A stretch of DNA of 64,000 nucleotides from Limanda limanda (lineage: Eukaryota > Chordata > Actinopteri > Pleuronectiformes > Pleuronectidae): assembly GCF_963576545.1 (NCBI RefSeq), contig NW_026870437.1:5001-69000 (forward strand), read 5' to 3'. Of this stretch, positions 14,239 through 26,455 are shown piece after piece. How positions within the stretch are numbered: the stretch's first letter is position 1; each line of letters opens with the position of its first letter. The notes under the pieces are model-generated. The model was not told the DNA's origin. It worked only from the letters and a program-made list of their open reading frames with translations, and searched no databases. The position numbers were made by a program, and so were the translations under genes.

Positions 14239-17200
14239 CTGAAAAAAGAAAAAAAAGACAAAGTGTATTTCTATGACTTTACTTTACTATTGTGTTATTA
14301 CACTTAAAAAAAACAACAATAAACCCAATGGGACGTCCATCTTGGTTTTTTGAAACCAGAAGTAACCATATTTGGAGGAGCATCGGGTGGGGCCTGATTG
14401 AGAGCTCAAGGACACGCCCACCTACACCTGGCACCTGCACCCATTGGACGGTACTAGCTGTCAATCACACTGTGGTACCCCCCCCCCCCCCCAACACATC
14501 CGGTGATGGTCTGTTTGACTCTAAATGATCAGAATTGACTAAATGAACATCAGCTGTTTGAAGAAGACTTCTTAGTAAAATGTTCACTGACGTAGACTCA
14601 GAAACTTCTGTGCAACAATCCTCTGAACCTGAAGAGGACGCGAAACAGCAAGACCGAGAAGAAGACTGAGACGATGAAGACGAACACGAAGACGAAGACG
14701 AAGACGAAGACGAAGCCGAAGACCCAGTGAGTAATGCTGCTGCAGATTCGTCATCCTTGGAAGAAGAAGAAGAAGGACAGAACCACGGCACCACCACCAC
14801 CGGACTCGTGGATTGAGAGACCTTCCTGTCAAGAAACGGGGAAATAACATGGTCCACGAGGGCGTCCGACCGAGAGGAGGGCCGCTGCTCCTCCTCCTCC
14901 CCTGCTACGGGTTAAAGTGTTGCCGCTACATCCATCAGGGGCCCCCCCCCTTGGTCGTCATGCCGCCGGTAGAGAACATCATGTTGGCGATGACGAATCG
15001 GGAGGGTCATTGAAATTACGGCGACGACTGGAGAGGGATGAACGAAACCGGACAAATTGGCAAGTCGTGGGTGGCCTTCGATACAAAATCCAGCTACACA
15101 CACGGAACCAGGGGTTGCTGGTAGTGCTCGATGTAGCGGAGGGACTGCACGGTCGCAACGTCACGTTCGACAATTACTTCACCTCCTACGAACTCGCGCG
15201 GCAGCTGCTGGAGAGGAAGATCACCGTGGATGGCACGGTTCGGAAGAACAAGCCCGATCGGCCTGCTCACAGTCAGGGGAAGAGAGGTGTCCTCATCCAG
15301 GTTCACATTCACACCCTCTGGTGTCCTACATCCCAAAGAAAAACAGGAACGTGGTGCTCCTGAGCACGCGGCACGCGGAGACCGTTTTGCCCCTGGTCAC
15401 TACTCAACGTTTCTTCCTACAACGCATTTGTGATATTGAGAGAGATCAACCTGACTGGATGCCGGGCAAGTGGAACAAGTGGAGTCTGTTCCTCGAGCAG
15501 CTGGGAAAGGCTCTCGTGACTCCGTTCATCGCACGAAGGGAGCGAGGGAAGCGTCCGCCAGGGTGTGAAGTCTGTGAAAGCCGCCGCTGCATGGAGAGCT
15601 CTTGACCACAACGACGGCGAGGCTCGACCCGAGCGTCCAGCTCTAGTCGCCGCCACAGCAGCCCCCCCCGCTCCGGGCGAGTAAGAGGGAGAGGTGTCAG
15701 ATATGCTCCAGGAAAAAGGACTGTAAAACTCACACTGTGTGTGGCGGGTGTAACAAATAAAATACAATACTTTTCCTTACATTGTCCTGAGAAGTAGCAG
15801 CAGTGACAAAGTTGTCGTCATCACCGGCTGTGACTGGTTGTGTTGTGTTGTACTTGACGTTAGAGTAATCTGGAGAGATTTCCACAGCAGCAGGAGGTCG
15901 GCCCTCGTCTCTGATATCCTCGTACACGGGGTCAAGCTGCAGGAGACCAAGAGCAATTTGAGTTTCATTAATCAACAAAACTAAACCATTTAACTCTTTC
16001 ACGAGACGTTCATTAACAAGGCAGTTAATTCAATAAAATGTTAAATTTAAATAGCTGCAGGTCAACACATCTCACATCATCATCAGTTTCTAAGTTAAAG
16101 AAGCTCACTAAATGATTTACCTAACACAACAAAACTGAACTGAACTCATTTCATTGTATTTCCTCAACATTCTGACTTAAATAGATTTTTTGAGGTTTGT
16201 TCCATAAACTGATTTCTTTCACTGTGATGAAACATCCATCTGAATCTGTTTCTTTAAGATCTCTCTTCTTTTTAATTTTTAATAACTCTCTCTTCTGTTC
16301 AAATCTTTTCTGGATGTTGGTCGACAAAGTTTCGTCACCTCAGGGACGTTTGTGTTACTAACGACTGAAACTCACCTCAGGGACAGAAGCAGGATCTGTC
16401 TCCACCGGAGGTTCTGAAAACACAAGAGTAAATCAAACTGGGTCCTGAGTTCACATCTGGAGCTTCAGCAGCAGAAGGTGACAACACAGGTTCTTTGAGT
16501 CCAATCACAACCTTCTGTTTCCTTTCCCTCCGTATCTTATCTGGACATCCACCGGTTGGTTACAAACGGGGACTGATAATAGATGTTGTTGCTTATTTCT
16601 GATATTAAAAGATAAATTAAAGGATGGAGTGATGTTAGGGAAGTACATTTCCAAAGCTTAGAGCCGGAGTTTCCCCTCATTATGTCAGAAGAATCAGATT
16701 CATTAATATTCACTAAAATCCAGTTGTCACATCTCACATTGAGACTGTGGAATAAACTTGACCTAATTTCCTGTCTTGTTTCTGTTTCTACTTCCTGTTA
16801 ATGTTTAGTCACCTGTTTCAAAACGTCCTGCATCCGACCACTTCAACAGCTGCCCGTCTATTTTTGCATCTTCTAGTATTTGTCCTAGTATTTGTCCTAG
16901 TATTTGTCCAAATATGTGATCTAGTATTTGTCCTAGTATTTATTCTAGTACCTGTCCTAATAGGTATTCTAGCATTTGTTCTAGTATTTGTCCTGGTAAG
17001 TATTTGCCATAGTATTTGTTCTAGTATGTGTTCTAGTATTTCCTTGTGTCTGACCTGAACGAGCGTTTTCCTCTGTGATTTGATTCCTAGTAAGTTTTCC
17101 TTCTTCTCCTTATTTCTGCATGTGAACGTTGGAACTTGTGTTTCGTGTTTGCTGCTGAATCAGACTCTGGGTTTTGATCTCGATGATTTTCATATTCACT

Positions 17201-20200
17201 GAAAACTGAAGATCCAGTTGTTGTGTGTGTGATCAACATGTGTGTACTTGTGTGTGTGTGTATTTCCTGTTGCCTCACCTCTGGGTCTGTTCGTCCTGTT
17301 TCTGCAGAACATCAGTGCGGCCCCTGATAACAGGATCACCATGACGACCAGCGTCAGTCCCACAGTCAGAATCAAGTTCTTGGTCGAGAAGGACGTATCA
17401 GCTCCTGAGCATTAATACAGGACACATATTAAATCTGTGTTTCAGCTTCAACAGGCGCTGAGAGGACGCAGGTACATGTGTTTACCTGTGGTCTCAGGTG
17501 TCTGGTCCTCAGACTGGTCGGTGGTTTCAGGTGAAGCTGATGAACGTGTGAAACTGGAGCTGGACCTGGGAGATGTTGTTGTGGAGTCTGAGGGAAAAAT
17601 ACACAGATTCACAGAAATCCTGACGACAGACGACAAAAGATCCTCAGAGAAACTACAAGTCACTTCTTCACAAACTGGAAAACCTTTCTATTTAGATCTG
17701 GACATAATCTGTGAATTATTATCTGAAAAATCTAAAAACATAAAAACGTCTTATTTCACAATTTTAAAGAAAGATAAAGAAAATATCTTGGATCTGTCTA
17801 AGAATTAAATTAAATTAAATGTAAATGTTAATCTTCCCTGAGCCAACATCCTTCCACCAGGTTTACTGGAAATCTGTCATCGTTCTAACAGACGGACGAA
17901 AAGCTTTAACTTTAGGAAGCTTTAACTTTAGGAAGCTTTGATGTTCGCTCCAGTAGAAACTTACCATCTGTGACGTTGACTTTGAAGTCTCTGTGTGATT
18001 CTTCACCCACAGAACATCTGTAGCGTCCTGAGTCGGAGCTGATGAGCTGTGTGATGGTCACAATCAGATATCCTCCTTCAGATCCTGTTAAATACTCGAT
18101 GCTGTATCTGCCGCTTTGTTTTTCGTAACCACTTGTTTGAACGAGAACGTTCTTTGTCTCTCCACATTCTTCTCTGCAGAAGTATAAATTCTCTCCTGGG
18201 TTAGTGAAGAAACATTCAACAGTGATGTCTTCTCCACTTCTCTTATAGAGCTGTTTTACTCCAGAGCTTCCGTCCAGCTGAGCTGTTGAGAAGACAAACA
18301 TCTGTAGTTAAAGAATCAACACGTAGGACTGACAGCAAGTGTTTCAAACAGGTACTGCAGCCCATATTCAGTTATCAGTCGTCCCCTGTCTCTGCAGTTT
18401 GTCCAAACGGCTGCAGCACGAGACAAGAAGCAAGAAAAGAGACTCACCTCGGGGCCTCCAGGTCATTTCAACGTCCCTGCTTCAGAAAGAAGGACGACAC
18501 AGTTTTATGTATTTCAGTTGCAACTCACCATCAGTGACGAGGATTTTAAACTCCTGATACCAATAAAAATTACTGCCAAGGCCAAAGTGGTACGTTCCAG
18601 AGTCAGACTTGCTGAGCTTTGTGATGGTCACTGTCAGATCTCCTTTATAACGACCTGTTTTCTTATATTCGATGCTGTATCGGCCGTTCCTCGCTTCATT
18701 TCCTTCTGTTTCAATGAGAACATCTCCTGCTTCACATCGTCCCCGACAGAACTTCCTGCTTCCAGATGAACGGAAGGAATATTCAACAGTGACAGTGACA
18801 GTTCCTCCTTCATTAGCTAAGTAGGTGTAGATCTCTGCGCTGACGTCATCTGAACAGTCACACAAGAACAGTCAGTAGATTATTATCATTAGTGTGGTAA
18901 TAACTGATCATCTACACAGAGTCTGAGGTTAAACACAGAGACTGAATGTTCCTATTTTCATTCACATCTTTCATTTCTCCATCCTCTTTTATTCTCACTG
19001 CAGTTTCTCTGTGTTAGTAAAGATTTCATTTAAACTGTAAAAGTAAAAGTTAATTTCATTAAAACTGATTATTTGTGGGACGTCAGAGCTCAACACACTG
19101 ACCGACTAAAGAAGATGTAAATATGGTGGATATCTGTAGAACGCTTACTGAACACAATCATTGGGACAAAATGGAATTATGTATTTATGTATTAATATTA
19201 ATGCATTTAATTATTTTACAATTTTTATTTTATTATTTGTATTTTCTTAATCATTTTGATCATAATTATTATTTTAGATTTTAGATTATTTTAGAATCAA
19301 TCAATCAATCAAATTGTATTTGTATAGCCCACATTCACAAATAACAATTCGTCTCATAGGGCTTTAACATGGCGAGACATCCTCTGTCCTTAACCCTCAA
19401 CAAGAGTCAGGAAAAACTACTAAAAACCCTTTTAACAGGTAAAAATATGTAGAAACCTCAGAGAGACACATGTGAGGATCCGTCTCCCAGGACGGACACA
19501 AGTGCAATTAGAAGAAGTAGAAGAAGAAGAAGACTTATCTGTAACTTAGTATCATTCGTTAGCGTGATGAATTTAACATAATGACTTAAGTATGATGACT
19601 TTAGTATGATGACTTAACTGTGACTTTAGTATGATGACTTTAGTATGATGACTTTAGCATGATGACTTTAGCATTATGACTTAACTGTGACTTTAGCATG
19701 ATGATTTTAGCATGATGACTTTAGCATGATGACTTTAGTATGATGACCTTAGCATGATGACTTTAGTATGATGACCTTAGCATGATGACTTTAGTATAAT
19801 GACTTTAGCATGATGACTTTAGTATGATGACGTTAGCATGATGACTTTAGCATGATGACTTTAGCATTATGACTTAACTGTGACTTTAGCATGATGATTT
19901 TAGCATGATGACTTTAGCATGATGACTTTAGTATTAAGACCTTAGCATGATGACTTTAGTATAATGACTTTAGCATGATGACTTTAGTATGATGACGTTA
20001 GCATGATGACTTTAGCATGATGACTTTAGCATTATGACTTAACTGTGACTTTAGCATGATGATTTTAGCATGATGACTTTAGTATAATGACTTTAGCATG
20101 ATGACTTTAGTATGATGACGTTAGCATGATGACTTTAGCATGATGACTTTAGCATTATGACTTAACTGTGACTTTAGCATGATGATTTTAGCATGATGAC

Positions 20201-22485
20201 TTTAGCATGATGACTTTAGCATTATGACTTAACTGTGACTTTAGCATGATGATTTTAGCATGATGACTTTAGCATGATGACCTTAGCATGATGACTTTAG
20301 CCTGATGACTTTAGCCTGATGACTTTAGCATGATGACTTTAGTATGATGGCTTTAGCTTGATGACTTTAGCATGATGACTTTAGTATGATGACCTTAGCA
20401 TGATGACTTTAGTATAATGACTTTAGCATGATGACTTTAGCATGATGACTTTAGCATTATGACTTAACTGTGACTTTAGCATGATGATTTTAGCATGATG
20501 ACTTTAGCATGATGACTTTAGTATTAAGACCTTAGCATGATGACTTTAGTATAATGACTTTAGCATGATGACTTTAGTATGATGACGTTAGCATGAAGAC
20601 TTTAGCATGATGACTTTAGCATTATGACTTAACTGTGACTTTAGCATGATGATTTTAGCATGATGACTTTAGTATAATGACTTTAGCATGATGACTTTAG
20701 TATGATGACGTTAGCATGATGACTTTAGCATGATGACTTTAGCATTATAACTTAACTGTGACTTTAGCATGATGATTTTAGCATGATGACTTTAACATGA
20801 TGACTTTAGCATTATGACTTAACTGTGACTTTAGCATGATGATTTTAGCATGATGACTTTAGCATGATGACTTTAGCATGATGACTTTAGTATGATGACC
20901 TTAGCATGATGACTTTAGTATAATGACTTTAGCATGATGACTTTAGTATGATGACGTTAGCATGATGACTTTAGCATGATGACTTTAGCATTATGACTTA
21001 ACTGTGACTTTAGCATGATGATTTTAGCATGATGACTTTAGCATGATGACTTTAGCATGATGACTATAGTGTGATGGCTTTAGCTTGATGACTTTAGTAT
21101 GATGACTTGAGCATGATGACTTTAGTATGATGACTTTAGCATGATGACTTTAGCATGATGACCTTAGCATGATGACTTAACTGTGACTTTAGCATGATGA
21201 TTTTAGCATGATGACTTTAGCATGATGACTTTAGCATGATGACTTAAGTGTGACTTTAGCATGATGACTTAAGTGTGACTTTAGCATGATGATTTTAGCA
21301 TGATGACTTTAGCCTGATGATTTTAGCATGATGATTTTAGCATGATGACTTTAGCATGATTACTTAAGTGTGACTTTAGCATGATGGCTTTAAGCATGAT
21401 GATTTTAGCTTGATGACTCAAGTGTGACTTTAGCATGCTGATTTTAGCATGATGACTTTAGCATGAGGATTTTTTCATGACCTGTGGCATTTATCTCAGC
21501 AAATCAGTGTCTCTGATTTATTTGGAACAGAAGACGTCTCATCTGTCTGCTGCACGCTGGCTTCGTTATCATGCTGTTCTGTTGGAAATGTCTAACATCA
21601 CTGTGAACAGATGTAATAAGGCAGTGAACAACATACCTTTGTAGTAACGATAACTGAAGTTTGTTCCTCCAGACTTACAGGAAACACCACTGAAGAATCG
21701 AGACCCTGAGCTGTTTGTGGATCAGTGTCTCGCAATTCAGACACAGGTTCAACTCCAGTGTGTTTCTCTGTGGTAACAGCTCCTGATGCATTGATCACAC
21801 GACCTCTCCCTGCTTCTGTCTGCACAGGCAGCAGAGCTCTCTGCTCTCAGTGAAGCTGAAGGGAGAACGGTGAATATCTACACTGACAGTAGATCATTCC
21901 TAACATCACCAGGCAAACCAACTCCTTACATCATGCTGTAGTGTCCCAGATGCTTGATGCTCCCTCCTCCCCAAACAGGCCTCAGTATGTAAATGTGATG
22001 CTCTCACTTCTAATAATGACCTGGTGTCACAAGGGAGGCCGGAGCGGGTACAGCAGTGAAAGCAGATGCTCACCAACCACTTCCTGCCTCACACATTCTC
22101 TTACAGGTTACACCCAACTGAATACAGCCAGGCCTGTGTGGCCTTAGGGGAACTGTACTTCCTCCTGTCAATAACTGTAATAGTTGTTTTCCTAATCATC
22201 TGGATATTGGGCCGGCTCCTCAGTCAGGTCCTTGTGACTCCTTACTTCCTGCTACAACCTTCTAGGACCCATTCAACACAGGATTGTGAATCTACATCTT
22301 TTTAATTTATTTATCTGAGACAAAAGCAGATTAAAGTGGAGGGAGACATTTTGAGATCTGAAATAAGGATCGGGCTGAATCTCATCGATCAGACAGAGAA
22401 GAGATTTTCCTCTGAGTGAGTTTGATAATTGATGAAGATACTCACACAGGAAGAAGCAGCAGATCAAAGTGTAGCAGACCTTCAT
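14119..22485 (-). CDS. Gene A: two-Ig-domain CD300/pIgR-like inhibitory receptor, apparently intact
   Basis: Exons, in transcription order: signal peptide 22485-22446, D1 18849-18529, D2 18282-17965, stalk 17587-17486, TM 17404-17279, tail-1 16413-16376, tail-2 15936-15781, tail-3 with stop 14238-14119. They total 1221 nt (406 aa), and every junction is GT-AG with consistent phase (phase 1 through the TM exon, then phase 0). The start MKVCYTLICCFFL is a short hydrophobic leader. D2 has the canonical Ig cysteines (VECFF, YRCSVG) and the CD300/pIgR-type CREEC pair; D1 keeps only CRGRC. The stalk is Ser/Thr rich. The helix is about LILTVGLTLVVMVILLSGAA with no charged residue. The tail carries VYEDI, DYSNVKY and two classical ITIMs, LTYAQV and VVYSVL, the latter at the C-terminus. 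The family is expected to act at the leukocyte surface and recruit SH2 phosphatases. The ligand is unknown. Introns hold a 14-bp minisatellite, LTR-retroelement debris and a piggyBac relic. Confidence 0.82.
14305..14512. mobile_element. Short interspersed element in gene A last intron
   Basis: About 200 bp (acgtccatcttggtttttt... to a run of Cs at 14477-14492) interrupts intron sequence that is continuous in genes B and C. No coding potential. Probably a short non-autonomous element; ends not resolved. Confidence 0.45.
14590..15745 (+). pseudogene. Broken piggyBac transposase in gene A intron
   Basis: Fragments in several plus-strand frames follow the order of a piggyBac transposase. They are an acidic Glu/Asp-rich N-terminus (14620-14780), a block resembling the family's N-terminal NG-x-ITW motif near 14835, a core with DNYFTS around the second catalytic Asp (near 15170), a segment ending in a PKKNRNVVLLSTRH-like block (15325-15380), and a C-terminal Cys-rich tail (about 15685-15755). 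Frameshifts and stops separate them and part of the middle is missing. It lies between tail-2 and tail-3 of gene A, opposite in strand, and is absent from B and C. Confidence 0.85.
16873..17045. repeat. 12-bp minisatellite (TAGTATTTGTCC) in gene A intron
   Basis: About a dozen imperfect units of TAGTATTTGTCC or TAGTATTTGTTC lie between the TM and tail-1 exons. The same intron in gene B (31938-31996) and gene C (41358-41410) has shorter versions. Confidence 0.85.
17901..17940. repeat. Ancestral 2.5-copy 16-bp repeat in gene A intron
   Basis: Two and a half units of the 16-bp repeat lie directly beside the D2 donor, in the same intron position as the arrays of B and C. This is the smallest state of the locus in the window and a plausible starting point for the expansions. 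Confidence 0.9.
17965..18282 (-). CDS. Gene A exon D2: canonical V-type Ig domain
   Basis: This exon of 106 codons is bounded by acceptor ctcaacag and donor gtaagt, phase 1-1. It has VECFF (B strand Cys), YFCREEC (extra pair typical of CD300 and pIgR V domains), SGRYSIEY, and DSGRYRCSVG (F strand Cys). It is two codons shorter than the D2 exons of B and C. The intron just downstream (17588-17964, 377 nt) carries the ancestral 2.5-copy state of the 16-bp minisatellite. Confidence 0.87.
18529..18849 (-). CDS. Gene A exon D1: V-type Ig domain lacking the canonical disulfide
   Basis: This exon of 107 codons is bounded by an acceptor ending ctgttcag and a donor gtgagt, phase 1-1. It reads from DVSAEIYTYLANEGG to ILVTDG. 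The B-strand position that is normally Cys is Tyr (TVEYSF), and the F-strand Cys is Phe (GTYHFGLG). The C-C' pair, KFCRGRC, is kept. It is two codons longer than D1 of genes B and C because of an extra TV in the B strand. The D-S-G-T-Y motif before the F strand is intact, so the V-set fold is recognisable. Confidence 0.85.
19290..19508 (-). mobile_element. Fish LINE-like 3' end with (TTGA)n tail in gene A intron
   Basis: On the plus strand it starts with (tcaa)4, then a block including tttgtatagcccacattcac and ccttaaccctcaacaagag, which I recognise as a common fish interspersed repeat. The short tandem tail at one end suggests an RTE-like LINE in reverse orientation; the family call is from memory of fish repeats and not verified. 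Confidence 0.5.
19566..21470. repeat. 14-bp minisatellite, about 135 units, in gene A first intron
   Basis: The consensus is GATGACTTTAGCAT, with variants such as gtatgatgac, gatgatttta and cattatgacttaactg. The compound motif cattatgacttaactg recurs roughly every 65-240 bp, giving higher-order blocks. Genes B and C have only one unit-like seed (agcatgatgactc) at the equivalent place (about 36655 and 62631). The array lies between the D1 exon and the signal-peptide exon. Confidence 0.95.
21750..22290 (+). pseudogene. LTR-retroelement / endogenous retrovirus fragment (RNase H, hydrophobic end) in gene A first intron
   Basis: The plus strand near 21825-21893 reads AELCALSEAEG then TVNIYTDSR, matching the conserved RNase H catalytic segment of retroviral pol. 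About 260 bases later a strongly hydrophobic run (LYFLLSITVIVVFLIIWILG) is followed by a short basic and polar end, as in an envelope-like anchor. Stops and frameshifts separate the parts. It lies antisense to the receptor gene and has partial counterparts in B and C, so it predates the triplication. Confidence 0.65.
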
Positions 22486-22608
22486 GTCGAGGCTCTGATG
22501 GTTGAAGCGAATTCTTCACTGATAAATAAGGAACTTGACACTTCCCTAATTAACAGAGTCCCTCCCCCCCGACGCCACACACAGCATCAGCTCCATCACC
22601 ATTCATCT

Positions 22609-22617
22609 ACTTCCTGT
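22609..22617 (-). promoter_or_regulatory. ETS/PU.1-like site upstream of gene A
   Basis: ACAGGAAGT on the minus strand, 124 nt upstream of the gene A ATG. The same site is conserved 133 nt upstream of the gene B ATG (37248-37256). ETS/PU.1 sites close to the start are common in myeloid receptor genes. Function is inferred. Confidence 0.4.
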
Positions 22618-23239
22618 TTACCTTCACCTCCATTAAACAGTTCTTGTTTACACCCTGTGAATTTCATTTACACTCGGCCGATGAGTTATCAGATATATTG
22701 TTGAACCTTGAAACATGTTCCCACGTCTCCACATGTGAGAGTTCAGGAGTTTTAAAGGATCCTGATGAGCTGTTGGACTAAGACACATGTTTTAAAGGTA
22801 AAGTCTCTGTAGGATTGCTTTCTATGAGGAGGATCTCACTGATTGGAGGATCCCACAGAGTTTCTAGAACATTGTACATGTTGTGCAATAGTAGGTAGAC
22901 TTGACGTTGGCTAATTATTAATAATCATGAAATATGATTATTAAAATAATAAAAGATTATCTACTAAAAATAATTAAAAATGATAAGGCCATAACTTATC
23001 GTAGAGGGGCACCACCCTGGTTTCCAGGGACCAACGAGTCAAACTATAATTATCAGTCTCATAATGATAAATGTCAAATTAATAATGTAAATAATTTAAT
23101 ATTAACGATTACTTAATAAACAGTGAAGGCTTCTAAGTTCGAGCACAGGCAATCATAATCCAGCTGCAATCACATACATATGCACAAATAATCACAGACT
23201 ACAGATACTTTAATTACAAAAGCATTTATTAAAAAGGGG

Positions 23240-23590
23240 AAATAAAGTTATAATGTTATTCAATGATTCATCATTTTAACAAGCTCCAATATTTCAAAGA
23301 TAAACACAGCAGCAGCACTTATCACAATTCAGAAAATACATGTAAAACCTGCGGTCTACCTATGTATGTCTGTCTCTGTGTGTGTGTGTCTGTGTCAAAG
23401 TGTCTCTCTGTGTGTATGTGTCTATGTGTGTGTGTGTGAAATAAAGTTAGTGTTATTTAATGATTCATCATCTTAACAAACTCCCATATTTCAAAGATCA
23501 CAACAGCAGCAGCATTTATCACAATTTAGAAAACACATGTATTCATCTATGTGTATCTGTGTGTGTGTGCATCTGTCTGTGTCTATCAAA

Positions 23591-23605
<15 letters not shown>
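23240..23605. repeat. 199-bp tandem duplication in AT-rich sequence
   Basis: The block starting aaataaagtta and containing caatgattcatcat and a (GT)n tail occurs at 23240 and again at 23439. Similarity is high but imperfect. It sits in an AT-rich region (22890-24180) that interrupts sequence shared with gene B's 5' flank; this may be an LTR, but I could not define its ends. Confidence 0.65.
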
Positions 23606-23628
<23 letters not shown>

Positions 23629-24719
23629 AAGAAGGGGGCGTGGCGATGACGCAGTAACGTCACATCTAAGATGGAGGCAGACAATGACTCAAGGAGTCAT
23701 TAGCTTATAACTCTCAAAATGGCCGCTTTGGAAGTTAGACCCAGAATGGGAGGAGAGAGAGAAGGCGTGGCAATAATAGACTCAATATGGTGGTTTAACT
23801 TAACGTTATCCAAAATGGAGAATATGTTAATGACCATGTGGCCTGAACTCACAATGGTGGTCGCCAGATGAATTACACAAAGGAAATTTCAGACAAAGAG
23901 AATTCTTATCTCTGCTTAGCTTTGGGGGCCGAATGGTTTCCAGATGTGTTCAGCCTCTCTAAGTATAGATTTAACTATGCGACATGAACTGTATTATAAA
24001 TACAGATCGGAACGTGTGTAACCGGTTCAGGAGGAGAGAGAGAGAGTGAAGAGAGAGAGAAAACATGCAAGGAGGGTTCAAAGAAGCTCTTAAAAACACC
24101 GTCAGAAACAAGTTACATTTACTTTACCGCTCAGCACCCAAACGGCGTTGTGTGCTGAAGTTTGACAGTAAAATCTCTGTAAGGTTGTTCAGACGGGAAC
24201 GAGTGCAGCCGGAGACGTTTAGTCACGGCGCTTAAAAACTGTGGCACAAGGAACCCGGAAATGAACCGGAAGAAGCCGAATCGTCGTGGCTAAACAATGA
24301 GACACGGAGGTCCCGCAAACAAATACACTCAAATATTAAACAATACGCTACGTATCTGCCCAGATAATCAAGTCTCTTACTGTACCACCCTCGCGGTGTG
24401 CCTGCGTCTCGGCGCGAATGTGTCGGGGGCCAGTGAATCACGTGGTCTCGGAGCTCGGCCGCTGGACCGGAAAAGGAAGCGAATTACTCGTGCTGCCTTG
24501 ACGGAATGAAACTTCGTCTTTCTTCTGTAACAGCGGAGACCGTGCTGTTTTACAGGAACGGAGTGGATTGCCTCTTACTCCTCAGCGGGATGAACGTCGC
24601 GCTTCTGCAGGGAACGGCTTTGTGGGAGCCGTTTGTGGATCGTTGAAAAAGAAAAAGTCTGTGGAAGTGTCCGTCCAGCAGGTGCTTCCTGTTTCGGTCT
24701 TTCAAGTTAAAACAGCAAA

Positions 24720-25081
24720 GAGACCTATCAAAATAAAACTTTGACTGAGATAAAAGAAGAAAATGAAACGACTTAAAATAAAATGATATTAAACAAACGT
24801 CTAATCGCCTCCTTAGTTACTGAGTCGTGTGGTTAGACCTCTTGAGGTCAGAAGACAACTTGAGCAGCGTGGAAAGAGAGGACAAAGAGAGTCTCTTAAA
24901 AAAATAACGAGTTAACTAGTAAAACCCCTAGGGGTTTTGTTTAAGCTTGGGCATCTGAGTGAAAAAAGAGACAGATTTCTGTGGGCTAAGGGGTTTTGTT
25001 CTACCTGGGAGGTACCTGCCTCCTCAGGAAGTGGTCATGGTCCTCAGTTGGCTCTCAGCCAATGAGAATTTCAGGGTTCCG
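24720..25081. repeat. Direct repeat, left copy
   Basis: About 340 bp starting agacctatcaaaataaaact and running through taaaacccctaggggttttg and gaggtacctgcctcctcagg is repeated at 26456-26815 in the same orientation, 1.74 kb away. The repeat could be a pair of terminal repeats of an unknown element or a tandem duplication. The following sequence to about 25400 is G/C rich and not recognised. Confidence 0.75.
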
Positions 25082-25877
25082 ACCTTAGTGGGCGGGGATT
25101 CGACCTCAGTGGGCGTTTCAGAGTCTCATTTGGGTTTTTGCAGAGGGGCCTGCAACATCTCCCCACCAGGGCCTGCTGGGGGGGCACAGGAAATGCCCCC
25201 CCCCCTGCTGGGCGAGGCTCCAGCCTGTCTGGAGAAGGTGTGGATGCAAAGCAGAAACCGGTCGAACTGGTTTCGGGGTGGCCAACAGGCCGCAGTTTTA
25301 TTGTTCCCCTTTGTCTCAGGACTCTTCCCCAACAATCCCCCTTTGGTCTGGAAAGTGGGTCGTGACCCGGTTTCCAGGGCACACTAGGGTCGAGAGTCCA
25401 GTGATAATCCATGTGAGGTAATCCTCACTGCATGAAAAGAAGCGTTTGTGTCAATCTGTGTCGCAGAGAAGTGTTGGCACATCCTTCGGTTAACGACTTT
25501 CACACGTATCTCCAGGCAGCAAAGGAAACGCTCAGGGTTCCTGCAGTTGTCAAGCCTGTGAGCTGTTGAGATTTGACCCCCCCTGCTCCAACTCCTAGAG
25601 GACGCTTTCACATGCAAATGACAATGCTCTGAGCTTCACAAATGCAAATCAGTTTCCCTGAGAGCAGATAACACCAATGTGTAAGAGGTACCAACAAACT
25701 ATCTGGCTGAGTAAACCAGGCTTAAAATAAATATTAAACTTGAAATTTTAAATTGTTCTTAAGTAAGTAAGTGTGCTATAATGAATTATATTGTATACCA
25801 CGAACAAAGGTCAATGCAGTCAAAAGAAATGAAACAATGCACTTTATTTCAAATTTTTATTGTCATCCAAAACAATC

Positions 25878-26081
25878 CTAAATCTCAACAACTGTCCAGA
25901 GTGGCATGATTACAGTCACTTTTTCAATTGTGCTGGTTAAATGCACAGAGGAAGTGTAAACCACACCTCTACCAGCAAATAAATGATGCTGGGTATGATC
26001 ATCTGTGTCCTGTAAGCTCCAAACTTCTACTGGCTTTCCATAAAAATATCTGTCCTCCCAAAATACTGGCATCAAATTCAC
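25878..26081 (-). pseudogene. Unrecognised ORF fragment with poly(A) signals (possible retrocopy or transposon end)
   Basis: The minus strand encodes about 67 codons beginning near MPVFWEDRYFYGKPVEVW and ending in a stop. It is followed within about 40 nt by two AATAAA signals (25843-25861). Composition looks protein-like (Trp, Tyr, Asp) rather than random. No intron, no neighbour. I do not recognise the family. It may be the 3' end of a retrocopied mRNA or of a transposon gene. Confidence 0.3.
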
Positions 26082-26392
26082 ATGTCAATGGCAAACTAAG
26101 CTGTTCCATGAATTATAAATGGTACCTTTTCACCACTACTTTCAAAATTGCTATGAAACATTCATTGATTTAATGATTTATTTTTTCAGTGTAATATTTA
26201 ATCCCCCATGGACTGCACAGTGACAAAACACAGCAGCCGGCTGTTTGGATACAACATACATCTCCACTCAGTTTGATTATTATTTTAAATATAAAGGAGA
26301 CACAATATAGAGCTTAAATTCCTTCATAATTTGAACTTCAATTGTCTAATTGTTGTTATTAAACTTTCTCAGTATTCCATTAAAACAGTCAA

Positions 26393-26440
26393 CACTTTTA
26401 TCCAAAGCGACTTACAATAAGTGCATTCAACTATAAGGTT
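26393..26440 (-). mobile_element. L2/SINE tail fragment
   Basis: A short reverse-oriented copy of the ttatccaaagcgacttacaa tail with no body recognised. It ends just before the second copy of a direct repeat at 26456. Confidence 0.6.
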
Positions 26441-26455
26441 ACGAACACAGAACAG

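Noticed and set aside
14465..14857. Minus-strand Ser-rich open frame
   Set aside because: Antisense shadow of the acidic N-terminal part of the piggyBac relic.
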